From an uncultured Prevotellaceae bacterium (GTDB taxonomy: Bacteria; Bacteroidota; Bacteroidia; Bacteroidales; Bacteroidaceae), in contig CAMKMK010000098.1 of the NCBI GenBank assembly GCA_946413885.1, forward strand, positions 1 to 8,509: DNA of 8,509 nucleotides. Direction: 5' to 3'. The first letter of the stretch is position 1. Each line of letters opens with the position of its first letter. This document shows positions 1-6,900 of this stretch, one piece after another. Under the pieces are notes generated by a model that was not told where the DNA came from, ran no database searches, and was given only the letters and a program-made list of their open reading frames with translations. The translations under genes and the position numbers were made by a program.

Positions 1-34
1 CCCTGCGCGCCTGGGCGAAGTGTCGGAAGGTGGG

Positions 35-70
35 TTTCAACGTGTTGACTCCGGACTTTCAACTTGTTGA
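35..70. repeat. Twin dyad repeat, TTTCAACNTGTTGA x2
   Basis: Two 14-bp direct copies at 35-48 and 57-70 differ at one base and lie 22 bp apart, about two helical turns. Each contains a 12-bp dyad with TCAAC and GTTGA arms around 2 bp (37-48 and 59-70). They lie just downstream of the leftward promoter element at 92-99, so they would fall in the 5' leader of any leftward transcript. This could be a paired operator for a dimeric regulator, or a low-complexity repeat of the ACTTGTTGA type. The repeat is seen directly; the role is inferred. Confidence 0.6.
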
Positions 71-91
71 TTTCCTCTTTCTAACACGATG

Positions 92-99
92 CAAAGGTA
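92..99 (-). promoter_or_regulatory. Probable leftward Bacteroidota -7 promoter element
   Basis: Read on the minus strand the sequence is TACCTTTG, a full match to the Bacteroidota -7 consensus TAnnTTTG, followed by GCATC. No clear TTTG or TTG -33 box lies 19-21 bp upstream, so the match is half a promoter. Transcription would start near position 85 and leave the window at base 1. No ATG on the minus strand between 85 and 1 opens a frame, so the gene it would serve lies outside the window. Confidence 0.4.
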
Positions 100-119
100 C
101 GAAGAAAAGGTGAGCCGTT

Positions 120-189
120 GGCGCGTTTTGGCGTGATATGGCGTGATTTGTCTTTTTTTGGCGTGATATGGCGTGATTCGTCGTGATTT
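120..189. repeat. Seven phased 10-bp repeat units (GGCGTGATNT type)
   Basis: Cut into tens from base 120, the sequence reads GGCGCGTTTT, GGCGTGATAT, GGCGTGATTT, GTCTTTTTTT, GGCGTGATAT, GGCGTGATTC, GTCGTGATTT. Four units carry exact GGCGTGAT, one has GTCGTGAT, one is a degenerate GGCGCGTT, and one is replaced by a T-tract without losing phase. A 23-bp segment (126-148) recurs exactly at 156-178. The array sits between the leftward element at 92-99 and the rightward promoter at 204-234, ending about 15 bp before the -33 box. A 10-bp period puts every unit on one face of the helix, which suits cooperative protein binding or bending. Function is inferred. Confidence 0.75.
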
Positions 190-203
190 TGTCAGTATTT
201 TTC

Positions 204-234
204 TTGCATAATTCGTGGAAATTCTGTATCTTTG
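204..234 (+). promoter_or_regulatory. Promoter of the small HTH gene
   Basis: A TTG -33 box at 204-206 is separated by 20 bp from TATCTTTG at 227-234, a full match to the Bacteroidota -7 consensus TAnnTTTG. Transcription should start around 240, giving a leader of about 25 nt before the ATG at 265. The frame could be extended to a TTG at 232, but that codon lies inside the -7 box, so it is not a real start. Confidence 0.7.
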
Positions 235-264
235 TGTAGTAAATCAGAAAAAAGTAAAGATTCT

Positions 265-453
265 ATGAAAAGTTATTTCAAATACGAGTTAGCACGTGCC
301 GCAGGAGTAAGCATGCGCACCTTCAGTCGCTGGCTGAGCCAGAACACAACCTTCCTGGCTGAACTGGGAGTGATGCCCACGACGAAACTCATCCCAGCCA
401 AAGCAGCCCAATGGATATGCGGGCAGTATGGGATAGATGAAGGGGAATTGTGA
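265..453 (+). CDS. Small helix-turn-helix protein (DUF4248-like)
   Basis: A 62-aa protein. Residues about 7-25 (ELARAAGVSMRTFSRWL) form a clear helix-turn-helix: a first helix ELARAAG, a turn with GVS, and a recognition helix MRTFSRWL. The remainder (LGVMPTTKLIPAKAAQWIC, then GQYGID) resembles the small Bacteroidota DUF4248-type proteins, which share the [Y/F]-K-x-ELA...RWL...Y-GI pattern; this assignment is from memory of the family. The start at 265 is chosen because an A-rich leader (GAAAAAAGTAAAG) precedes it and the promoter ends just upstream. It probably binds DNA, and the nearby repeat arrays (120-189, 466-489, 621-644) are possible targets. In other Bacteroidota such proteins are often found near VapE/DUF3987 primase-like genes in accessory regions; none is visible here. 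The function is not established. Confidence 0.75.
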   Translation: MKSYFKYELARAAGVSMRTFSRWLSQNTTFLAELGVMPTTKLIPAKAAQWICGQYGIDEGEL

Positions 454-465
454 GATGGTGGCGGG

Positions 466-489
466 GCGCACCAGCGCACCGGCGCACCA
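466..489. repeat. Tandem array of three 8-bp units, GCGCACC(A/G)
   Basis: Three contiguous units, GCGCACCA, GCGCACCG and GCGCACCA, begin 13 bp after the stop of the HTH gene. Read on the minus strand the array is GGTGCGCY x3 preceded by AT, which matches the layout of the second array at 621-644 (AT followed by GGTACGGY x3) in inverted orientation. ATGGTG at 455-460 and CACCAT at 485-490 could also pair across the array in single-stranded nucleic acid. Confidence 0.75.
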
Positions 490-530
490 TTTGCAAAATT
501 CATGTGAGCACCAAAAAAAGTGAAATCAAC

Positions 531-581
531 TTTATATTATATATATTATAATATAAAATATTATAATATATATAATATAAA
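531..581. repeat. Perfect 24-bp A/T inverted repeat with 3-nt centre
   Basis: The left arm 531-554 (beginning TTTATATTATATATATTATA) is the exact reverse complement of 558-581, with AAA at 555-557 between them. Checked base by base, all 24 pairs match and symmetry stops at 530/582. Every base is A or T. It could extrude as a cruciform, act as an easily melted element, or form an AU hairpin in the HTH transcript. It lacks the GC stem and trailing U-tract of a normal intrinsic terminator. Confidence 0.8.
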
Positions 582-620
582 AATAAAATTCATCAAAACA
601 AATATTTGAAAATACAAAAT

Positions 621-644
621 GGTACGGTGGTACGGTGGTACGGC
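621..644. repeat. Tandem array of three 8-bp units, GGTACGG(T/C)
   Basis: The units are GGTACGGT, GGTACGGT and GGTACGGC, preceded by AT at 619-620. Compared with the reverse complement of 466-490 the shared pattern is AT(GGTRCGSY)x3, the same unit length and number. The two arrays point away from the A/T palindrome, and their inner edges (490 and 619) are centred at 554.5 against 556 for the palindrome. Confidence 0.75.
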
Positions 645-671
645 TGTCAGACAAGAAAAGCATGAGCGATA

Positions 672-703
672 TTTGTTTGTTATTATATTTTTCTCTAACT
701 TTG
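672..703 (+). promoter_or_regulatory. Promoter of the DUF2809 gene
   Basis: TTTG at 672-675, a 20-bp spacer, and TAACTTTG at 696-703 give full matches to both halves of the Bacteroidota consensus. The expected start is near 710, leaving a leader of about 60 nt before the ATG at 771. The promoter lies inside the alternative open frame that starts at 662, which is one reason that frame is not called as a gene. Confidence 0.7.
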
Positions 704-770
704 GAGGCAAGAAAGGTGAGAAAGTGGCAATTGGGGATACCAGAGGATTATGGATTATTTAAGATGAATT

Positions 771-1223
771 ATGGGCAAATTCAACAGAAAAGCTCGCACC
801 AAGAAAGTCCAAAGTAAATACGATATGTTGGGAACGAAAGGGGCTCTGGCGAAGAAGAGAATCTGCTACCTGATGGCGGTTGGGGCACTGATTCCGCTGG
901 GGTTGATGTCGCGACGGGTGGAAGGATTGCCTGACCAGGTTGGGGACATGCTGTGGACCATGATGGTGTTCTGCTGCTGGAGAATTCTGCTGGTGCGCTC
1001 GCGTCTGGAATGGGTTGCTGTCGTGACATTGGCCTTCTCGTTCCTCGTCGAATTCCAGCAGTTGATCCGTTGGGACTGGCTCGTCAGCCTGCGGTCCACC
1101 ACGCTGGGGCACCTCGTTTTGGGGCAGGGTTTCCTTTGGCTGGACTTGGTTGCCTATGTCCTTGGCACTCTACTCATCTATCTTTTGGCAAAAATGGCAG
1201 AAAGGAACGGAATAATTCGATGA
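771..1223 (+). CDS. DUF2809 family membrane protein (VanZ-like)
   Basis: A 150-aa integral membrane protein. A basic cytoplasmic N-terminus (residues 1-30, many K/R) is followed by about four hydrophobic segments near 31-47, 57-74, 80-98 and 121-141. Family hallmarks are VGDMLW (57-62), FLVEFQQL (91-98) and FLWLDLVAYVLGTLL (121-135); these match DUF2809, a short family related to VanZ-type membrane proteins. Its function is not established and no catalytic role is visible. The start at 771 follows an A/T-rich leader with no strong Shine-Dalgarno, as is usual in this phylum; ATG at 825 or 873 would also preserve most of the domain. It has its own promoter at 672-703 and probably ends at the terminator at 1231-1270. 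The next gene has a separate promoter, so the two need not be co-transcribed. Confidence 0.85.
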   Translation: MGKFNRKARTKKVQSKYDMLGTKGALAKKRICYLMAVGALIPLGLMSRRVEGLPDQVGDMLWTMMVFCCWRILLVRSRLEWVAVVTLAFSFLVEFQQLIRWDWLVSLRSTTLGHLVLGQGFLWLDLVAYVLGTLLIYLLAKMAERNGIIR

Positions 1224-1230
1224 AATGGGC

Positions 1231-1270
1231 AAAAATCGCTCTTCAAGGGTTCAGTTTTGAGCTCTTTTTT
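1231..1270 (+). terminator. Possible intrinsic terminator after DUF2809 gene
   Basis: An imperfect hairpin: AAAAA-TC-GCTC (1231-1241), a 17-base loop, then GAGC-TC-TTTTT (1259-1269), with a T-run continuing to 1272. The GC core is only four pairs and a 2x2 mismatch interrupts the stem, so it is weak. The A-tract/T-tract symmetry suits a bidirectional terminator. Its T-run is also used by the -33 box of the next promoter. Confidence 0.35.
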
Positions 1271-1300
1271 TTGTAGAATCCATAAGATTGACGATATTTG
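1270..1300 (+). promoter_or_regulatory. Probable promoter of the DUF1232 gene
   Basis: TTTG at 1270-1273, a 19-bp spacer, then GATATTTG at 1293-1300, which differs from TAnnTTTG only at the first base. Transcription would start near 1307, giving a leader of about 20 nt before the ATG at 1326. Confidence 0.5.
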
Positions 1301-1325
1301 CACTCGAACCAACTATGAATTAGCG

Positions 1326-1808
1326 ATGAAAACGTTCTTTATCAACCGTTTCAAGAAGGGTAGATGGCTCAACAAGTCGAATTCTATCCTGAACGACAAG
1401 GCAAAGATGACCGCGCTGCTGGGCAAACTTCCCATCTACCTGAAGAAGGAGGGGCTGAAGAGGGTGAAGGAGGATCTGCATCTGCTGAAGGATTACATCA
1501 GCGATATCGTACACGGCCAATACAAGGACTACGGCAAGCGGGGGCTGACATTGGCTGTTGCAGCCATCATCTACGTGATTTCGCCTTTAGACATCATCCC
1601 TGACATCATCCCAACGGGACTCCTTGACGACGCCACCATCATCGCATGGGCGATCGTACAGTTGAGCTCTGAACTGGAAAAATACAAAAGGTATAGGAAC
1701 GGCGGGGAAGCCATTCCTCAGGAAGACGAGAGCCCAAGCATGGAAGAGGATGCTGAAGAGCCCCAAACGGATTACCAGATATCCTCAGGCTCCTCAGGAT
1801 TGTCGTAA
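1326..1808 (+). CDS. YkvA-type DUF1232 domain protein
   Basis: A 160-aa protein. The DUF1232 core lies at about residues 68-118, with a hydrophobic helix (74-86) running into the diagnostic VISPLDIIPDIIPTGLLDD (84-102) and the helix ATIIAWAIVQL. Such proteins are small and membrane-associated, and their biochemical role is unknown. The N-terminal 67 residues are basic and helical. The tail (about 128-149) is acidic (EDE, MEEDAEE) and ends in a short SSGSSG repeat. ATG 1326 is preferred over the upstream TTG at 1257, because the promoter at 1270-1300 and an A-rich leader lie just before it. The last 37 bp overlap the 3' end of the convergent fasciclin gene, so the final 12 codons are read on both strands; the SSGSSG tail and the NPEEPED tail opposite come from one TCCTCAGG direct repeat. 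Confidence 0.88.
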   Translation: MKTFFINRFKKGRWLNKSNSILNDKAKMTALLGKLPIYLKKEGLKRVKEDLHLLKDYISDIVHGQYKDYGKRGLTLAVAAIIYVISPLDIIPDIIPTGLLDDATIIAWAIVQLSSELEKYKRYRNGGEAIPQEDESPSMEEDAEEPQTDYQISSGSSGLS

Positions 1809-3907
1809 ACCTCCTTGGGACAATATTCCAGATAGTCGACGTAGAACTCACGCGAGGCATCATCGAGCACGGTCTTGAACCTCAGGTAATAGGTCTCATC
1901 AGGATCCATGGGCTCGCGCACAATGATACGACGGACAATCAATGGATCGGCACGCGCCATCTTGGAGAGGCCCTGAATTCCATCGCAATAGATCTCAGCT
2001 CCCTTCATGAAGCCGTTGTTGCGCATCTTCTTGTCAATCTCAGCGTTGTAGTCGTCATCGTCGCCATCCAATTCCCATCCCACATGACTGGGGAAGGTGC
2101 CGGCGGTGGTACGACGCTCCAATCCGCTCATACGGATGTCCAAAGGAATACCCATGGCAGCCAGGTTATCCTTGTCGGGACCCCAATAGAACTGCACCAT
2201 ACCACGATTGTAACCATCGGACTGGATGTTGAAACGCAACTCATAGACGCCTTTGGCTGGAACAGGCGGCAGACGGAAGGTGACATCCAGATTTCCACGG
2301 ATATTCAACTCGTCGCCCTGGAAATTCTTCATTCCCTCGTTGTATCCATTATAATAGAAGTAGTAACTGTCGTCGCCAATGAAGCAATCGTCGAGATAAG
2401 GATAGATACTGCTGAAGGGGAAGCCCCAACGCTGGCCCACATAGCGGTACTGGAGGCGTATGTCGTTGTTCATCGTCTCAGGCATGCCTGCCATGATATT
2501 CCAGCGGATACGCTCCTTGTGAAGATTGTTGGTGACATTCTCTGTGTAAGCCAGAATCTGGTCTAGAGGATAGATGATGCCGTTGCGCACGTTAAACTCG
2601 CCCTCCACAATGGGGTCTTGCACACGTATGCCCACCTTGTCAGGGTCGCACGAGATTTCGTGATAGGTGCCGTGGCGCCCATTGTCTATCTTGGGGAAGC
2701 GGTTGATGTAGACTCCGTTGCTCTCGCGGCTCTCGAGGAACTTGAGCAGGCGGCGCTTACCCATCGTGGTATAATACTCATACTGAACCACTGTGGGCTG
2801 GGGATTGTTGCTGGAGTAGCCCTTCTCGTTCCAATGGAGCACCAGACGGTTGTTGGCCAATCGCATGGGCAGGAAATGATAGGTGACGAAGAGATTCAGG
2901 ATGTTGTTCTCGCGATGATAGTTCTCGTCGATATCCGCATTGGGATAATAGCCTTTCTCCACCAGATAGTCCACCACATCCTGGACGGTAATGTCAAGGG
3001 GAGCCTTGCCCAGTTCAGCCGACCAGAATTCGTCCGTCTCAGCAAAGAAGGTATAGCCGTAGTAGCGATGCTCAGGCACCTTGCCTGTCGTGTAACCAAT
3101 ACCAGAGGTATGGGCTATATCCTTGATAAGTCCCTCCTGATACATCTTCTCGTATTTGTCGTCGCGCCAAACCAGCAGCGTATCTATCAGACCCACCGCC
3201 TGAACCAGCTGTGCGGCAACATAGAATCCCTCTATCTTCTCGCTGATGATCTGCTCGAGAAGGAAACCAAGGGAGTTGTTGGTGGGGGCAACCACCTGAT
3301 GCATCTGCTGGATGATGCCGTTCACAGTACGGATATCACGATTGCGGATGTCGATGGGAGAGCCATTGATCCAGATGCTGTCAGGATCATCGCAATAGTT
3401 CACCACCAGCTTGCGCTGATACATGTTCGACAGGCTGAACTCTGCATCGTTCTGGACAGGGAAGGACCCCGTCTCGTATGGGTCGTAATCGTCGCCACCA
3501 TCGATGATGCTGTTGTAGACGATCACCTCGCGGATGGAATCCAAAGAGACGCTGTCGCGGAACCCGTTCCACGAGGGAGCATCGATGATACCCTTCGCAT
3601 AAAGACTGTCCAAATAGACTTGGATGGCTTCATTGGTGGGAGCAAACACGCTGTAGTTCCCACGGGCTGAGAGCAATTGTGACAACGTGGACAAGGAGAT
3701 CTGGCTCACCTTCACTTTCTTCAGAAGGTCCACATACTCGGAATAGACCTCATGCTTGGAGAGATAACTGTAAACCGTCTCGTCCTCGAAAACGTAACGT
3801 GCAGAAGTGTCCACCTGCTCTGTACAACTGACCATTGCCGCCGCGAGGAGCACACCTGCGAGCATTCTCCTCAATGTTCTACCTGTTTTCATATCGTATG
3901 TCAACAT
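1772..3907 (-). CDS. Fasciclin (FAS1) domain lipoprotein, two FAS1 repeats
   Basis: A 711-aa envelope lipoprotein. Residues 6-28 are a type II signal peptide (positive n-region KTGRTLRR, hydrophobic AGVLLAAA, lipobox MVSC with Cys28). FAS1 domain 1 spans about 45-206, with the conserved YSVFAPTNEA box at 85-94 and a closing VNGIIQQMHQVV. FAS1 domain 2 spans about 212-455, with GYTFFAETDEFW and NGIIYPLDQIL near 442-452 as its equivalents. The rest (about 535-705) looks like a beta-sandwich: GNLDVTFRLPPV, GVYELRF, YYLRFKTV, FYVDYLEYCP. FAS1 proteins mediate cell adhesion or surface binding; in Bacteroidota many are lipoproteins next to glycan-use genes. It is the last gene of the leftward operon, 26 bp after the CotH gene. 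ATG 3907 is chosen for its A-rich upstream context (AAGAAAGAAATATAA); ATG 3892 gives a more typical signal peptide start and is a real alternative. Confidence 0.85.
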   Translation of the reverse strand: MLTYDMKTGRTLRRMLAGVLLAAAMVSCTEQVDTSARYVFEDETVYSYLSKHEVYSEYVDLLKKVKVSQISLSTLSQLLSARGNYSVFAPTNEAIQVYLDSLYAKGIIDAPSWNGFRDSVSLDSIREVIVYNSIIDGGDDYDPYETGSFPVQNDAEFSLSNMYQRKLVVNYCDDPDSIWINGSPIDIRNRDIRTVNGIIQQMHQVVAPTNNSLGFLLEQIISEKIEGFYVAAQLVQAVGLIDTLLVWRDDKYEKMYQEGLIKDIAHTSGIGYTTGKVPEHRYYGYTFFAETDEFWSAELGKAPLDITVQDVVDYLVEKGYYPNADIDENYHRENNILNLFVTYHFLPMRLANNRLVLHWNEKGYSSNNPQPTVVQYEYYTTMGKRRLLKFLESRESNGVYINRFPKIDNGRHGTYHEISCDPDKVGIRVQDPIVEGEFNVRNGIIYPLDQILAYTENVTNNLHKERIRWNIMAGMPETMNNDIRLQYRYVGQRWGFPFSSIYPYLDDCFIGDDSYYFYYNGYNEGMKNFQGDELNIRGNLDVTFRLPPVPAKGVYELRFNIQSDGYNRGMVQFYWGPDKDNLAAMGIPLDIRMSGLERRTTAGTFPSHVGWELDGDDDDYNAEIDKKMRNNGFMKGAEIYCDGIQGLSKMARADPLIVRRIIVREPMDPDETYYLRFKTVLDDASREFYVDYLEYCPKEVYDNPEEPEDIW

Positions 3908-3933
3908 TTATATTTCTTTCTTGATTCGCCTCA

Positions 3934-6900
3934 TCATTTCTTCACGAACTTCGTGGAGCATTCGTGGCCCTCACTATCTCTCATGCGTGCCACATAGACA
4001 CCAGGCATCAGCATCAGGGTGCTTACCTGACCGTGCCCTGTATCCAATCTCAGTTTCTGTTGCATAGCCAAAGCTCCACCTATGGAATAAACCGACAACA
4101 CCACGTCAGGATCTTCCTCACTCTTCAGGTTGAGCATGCCTGCTGAACAGTTGATGCCCAACCCGCCACTATGTGCAATCAGGGTCTCCTCGATTCCGTT
4201 GTACTTATCAGGAACAATCCATTCCGTCGTGTAGCTGTTCATGGTGTTCTGCTTGCAGATACTAGGATTGCTCATCACATACTTCCGCTCACCGCCATCA
4301 GGGAATCTTCCTACGCTCTGGTTGCCGTCGTGAGCGCAATAGATGAGGGTGTCCTGCCAACTCAGGTCCTCGCTGGTCAATACGACAAGGGATCCGTCAG
4401 CATTCTTCAAATTGAAAGGAGCATGAAGCTCACTCTGTGTCTCTTTCTTGTCGCACCATATCACCTTATATCCATTGGCAGGAATGATGGTGCTCACATC
4501 CGTACCCTCCGCAGAAATCTTGTATTTCGTGGCATTCCTAAGATCATCACTCAGATACATGCCACTCAGGTCGATATCATGGTCGGTCTGGTTGTACAAC
4601 TCAATCCAGTCCTCTTTCTTGAAGTACTCATTCACGTAGATACTGTTGCCAGCACTCACTTCATTGATCATTACCCCACGGACACCTGTCTCGTCAGCCT
4701 CGTTTTCAATGCGCTCGAAACAAGCTTGCAGGACAATCATTGCAGGCGAGGTGGGCATCTGATATTCCGGCTTGGTACTCACATAGGATGCCTCAGGCAA
4801 TTCACTGGTGGAAACATGAGTCAGGCTGGCATCCCAGCAAATATCCGTACTGGTAGCATTGATGTTATGTATTTCCACAGCAATCACGTTGGTCCCCTCG
4901 ATAAACATGCTGGCGGGAATCTCTAAGCTGCCTGTGACAGGTTCCGTACTGGCCGAGGTGGTAGCATACGTGTTGTAAGTAACCGTCCCTGAACCCATGT
5001 TGACACGTCCTGCCTCTTTTCCATTCACATAAATAACGCAACCGTCATCGAGAGAATAGTTCAGGTGGAACACGTCGTTCTCATTGATTTCATCGTCAAT
5101 CATGAAGCCCTTGCGGAAATAATAGGTGGGACGCTTGTTGCCAGAATCCTCACCGTAGTCCAATTTGGTGTTCACGCTGAAAATATTGCTGTAGCCCAAG
5201 GGAGCCGCGCCTGATTTCCAGTTACTGGCTGAATAGGCTCTCATGCGCCAATTCAAACTTGAAATCTCGCCCTGATCATAGTAAAGCCAGTTGGAGCCAA
5301 AGTTAAACACGGTTTCCTCGTTTCCAAAGACACCGCCTCCTTCAGCCTTCCATCCCAAGAAACGATATCCGCTGGGAGCCTGAGCCTTGAGGGTAACAGG
5401 AGGGAACAACTTGCCACTAAACTTGTTGAGAGGTATCACCTGGTCATTTACCAAAAGACGAGCCTGCTCCACGTTGGCAGAAATCTGGATGTTCTGGGGA
5501 GAGACACCTGAGAGACCAAAGGGGCTGTAATTCTTCAATGCTGAATAAGCAACGTTCTGACGGTTCTGCAACTGGCTGATAACCGTATTTGCGGTTCCCC
5601 AAGGCGACACGTTTCTCCCCTCGTATTCACTTTCCTTGATCTGCATGGGTTCAACAGCATTGGCCAGCTGGCGAACAATAGCTATCGCACGAGTTGGCTC
5701 AAAGACAGAACCTCCTACCAGACAGAAGGCATCGATGAACTGGCGACGGAACTTGTCATTCTTGATCAAATTGAGGAAGAGAGGAACGACTTCCACCTCA
5801 CGCGTAAAGTGGCTCACGCCAGGCACGTCATAAAGCTGGCAGAAGGTGAACCATTGCCTGCTCTGGAACACGCTGAAGGGACTGGAATTGGAAAAGGCAT
5901 CATCAATGTCATAAAGGACGAACCTGAACTTGCCGTCTTCAGCAATGGGACGCCATCCCTTCTGGTTGTTCTGGGGCCAGTCATTGTTGCCAAGATACAG
6001 CTCGATGGCCATATAGTTGCAGAACTCATCAATGTCGAGCATGGTGGTCTTGATCTGTTCGTAAACGTCAGGATCAGTGGCTGAGGCACTCAGGCTTATC
6101 AGGTTCTTCCAAGCCTCATCCGTTCCACACATCTGGCGATAACAGCTGTCGCACTCTATCTCGAACATGTCTATCTCATCGTCGTCCAGTCCATGATTGG
6201 CATAAACGTTGTGCTTGTTGTTAGGTTCACGCATGTTGATGGTGCCCATGTATCTCCCATTGATGTAATGACAAATGGGTTGATAAGCCTGCAAATCCAC
6301 ATCGATGCCACTCGTGAGCACCACATGTTGGAGAGAAGCATCCTTGATGCGGCAATAAAAGTCGTTGGCTCCACCACGAATCTGGAGAGCCTTATGCTTC
6401 AAATAAGGTTTCAAGCGGAAGAACTGATAAGGCAGGTAATTCTGATGTTCGAATTCCTTCGAGGCATGAACCTTGAAACTCATGGGAGTAAAGCCCTTGC
6501 TGTGTCCACCACATCGGCTCAACTCAGCTTCCTGATTGACCAGACACTCTCCATCAGCAGAGAAATATTCGAAATTGATGGGACGGTCCCAATCCATGTT
6601 CCAGTTACACTTCTGGCCTGTTCCCTTTCCTGCACGTCCATTGTTGCCTATCACGAAAACACCCAGTTGGTTGCTGTAGAGGTAATCAGGATTCGTCACG
6701 ACAGACATCACAGGCAGGTTGAAGTTCTTGTCCTTGCGAATATAGGTTCTCGTTACCACAGGACTGCTCATATAGCCTTCCTTGAAAAGGGCAAAACGAT
6801 AGACATGCGTGGCAGCCACCGTGAATTTGCCTGTCCCACTGGTGCTTCCATTCTTTGCTGTAGGCGTACTGCCATTCGTCGTGTAGCGCAAAAAGCAACC

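Larger units (their letters stand above)
454..770. other. 317-bp intergenic region with nested symmetric repeats
   Basis: No convincing gene lies here. From left to right it holds an 8-bp tandem array (466-489), a GC-poor stretch with a perfect A/T palindrome (531-581), a 10-bp palindrome CAAATATTTG (599-608), a second 8-bp array (621-644), and the promoter of the next gene (672-703). Composition swings from strongly GC-rich (about 456-488) to nearly pure A/T (531-588) and back. A minimal plasmid-type or phage-type replication origin, an operator complex, or a recombination site would all fit; nothing in the sequence decides between them. Confidence 0.6.

Noticed and set aside
35..70. Twin dyads as ends of an insertion sequence.
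   Set aside because: They are in direct orientation 22 bp apart, and no transposase or target duplication is visible.
120..189. 10-bp repeats as a CRISPR array.
   Set aside because: Units are contiguous, 10 bp long and without spacers.
531..581. A/T palindrome as an ordinary rho-independent terminator for the HTH gene.
   Set aside because: The stem has no GC pair and is not followed by a clean T-run (A-rich sequence follows on the plus strand), so a standard terminator is not supported.
635..817. Plus-strand 51-60 aa open frame starting at 635 (GTG) or 662 (ATG).
   Set aside because: It begins inside the 8-bp repeat array, contains a full-consensus promoter (672-703), overlaps the DUF2809 gene by 47 bp and resembles no family I know.
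1257..1325. N-terminal extension of the DUF1232 protein from a TTG at 1257.
   Set aside because: The extension would be translated from sequence containing the T-run and the promoter at 1270-1300, and its residues show no family similarity.
2618..3670. 350-aa plus-strand open frame opposite the fasciclin gene.
   Set aside because: It is in exact codon register with the minus-strand gene, where it stays open simply because TTA, CTA and TCA codons are rare. The protein lacks domain character, while the opposite strand encodes clear FAS1 domains and a lipobox.
4171..4926. 251-aa plus-strand open frame opposite the C-terminal part of the CotH gene.
   Set aside because: Codon-register shadow of the second lamin-tail and jelly-roll coding region, with no recognisable features of its own.
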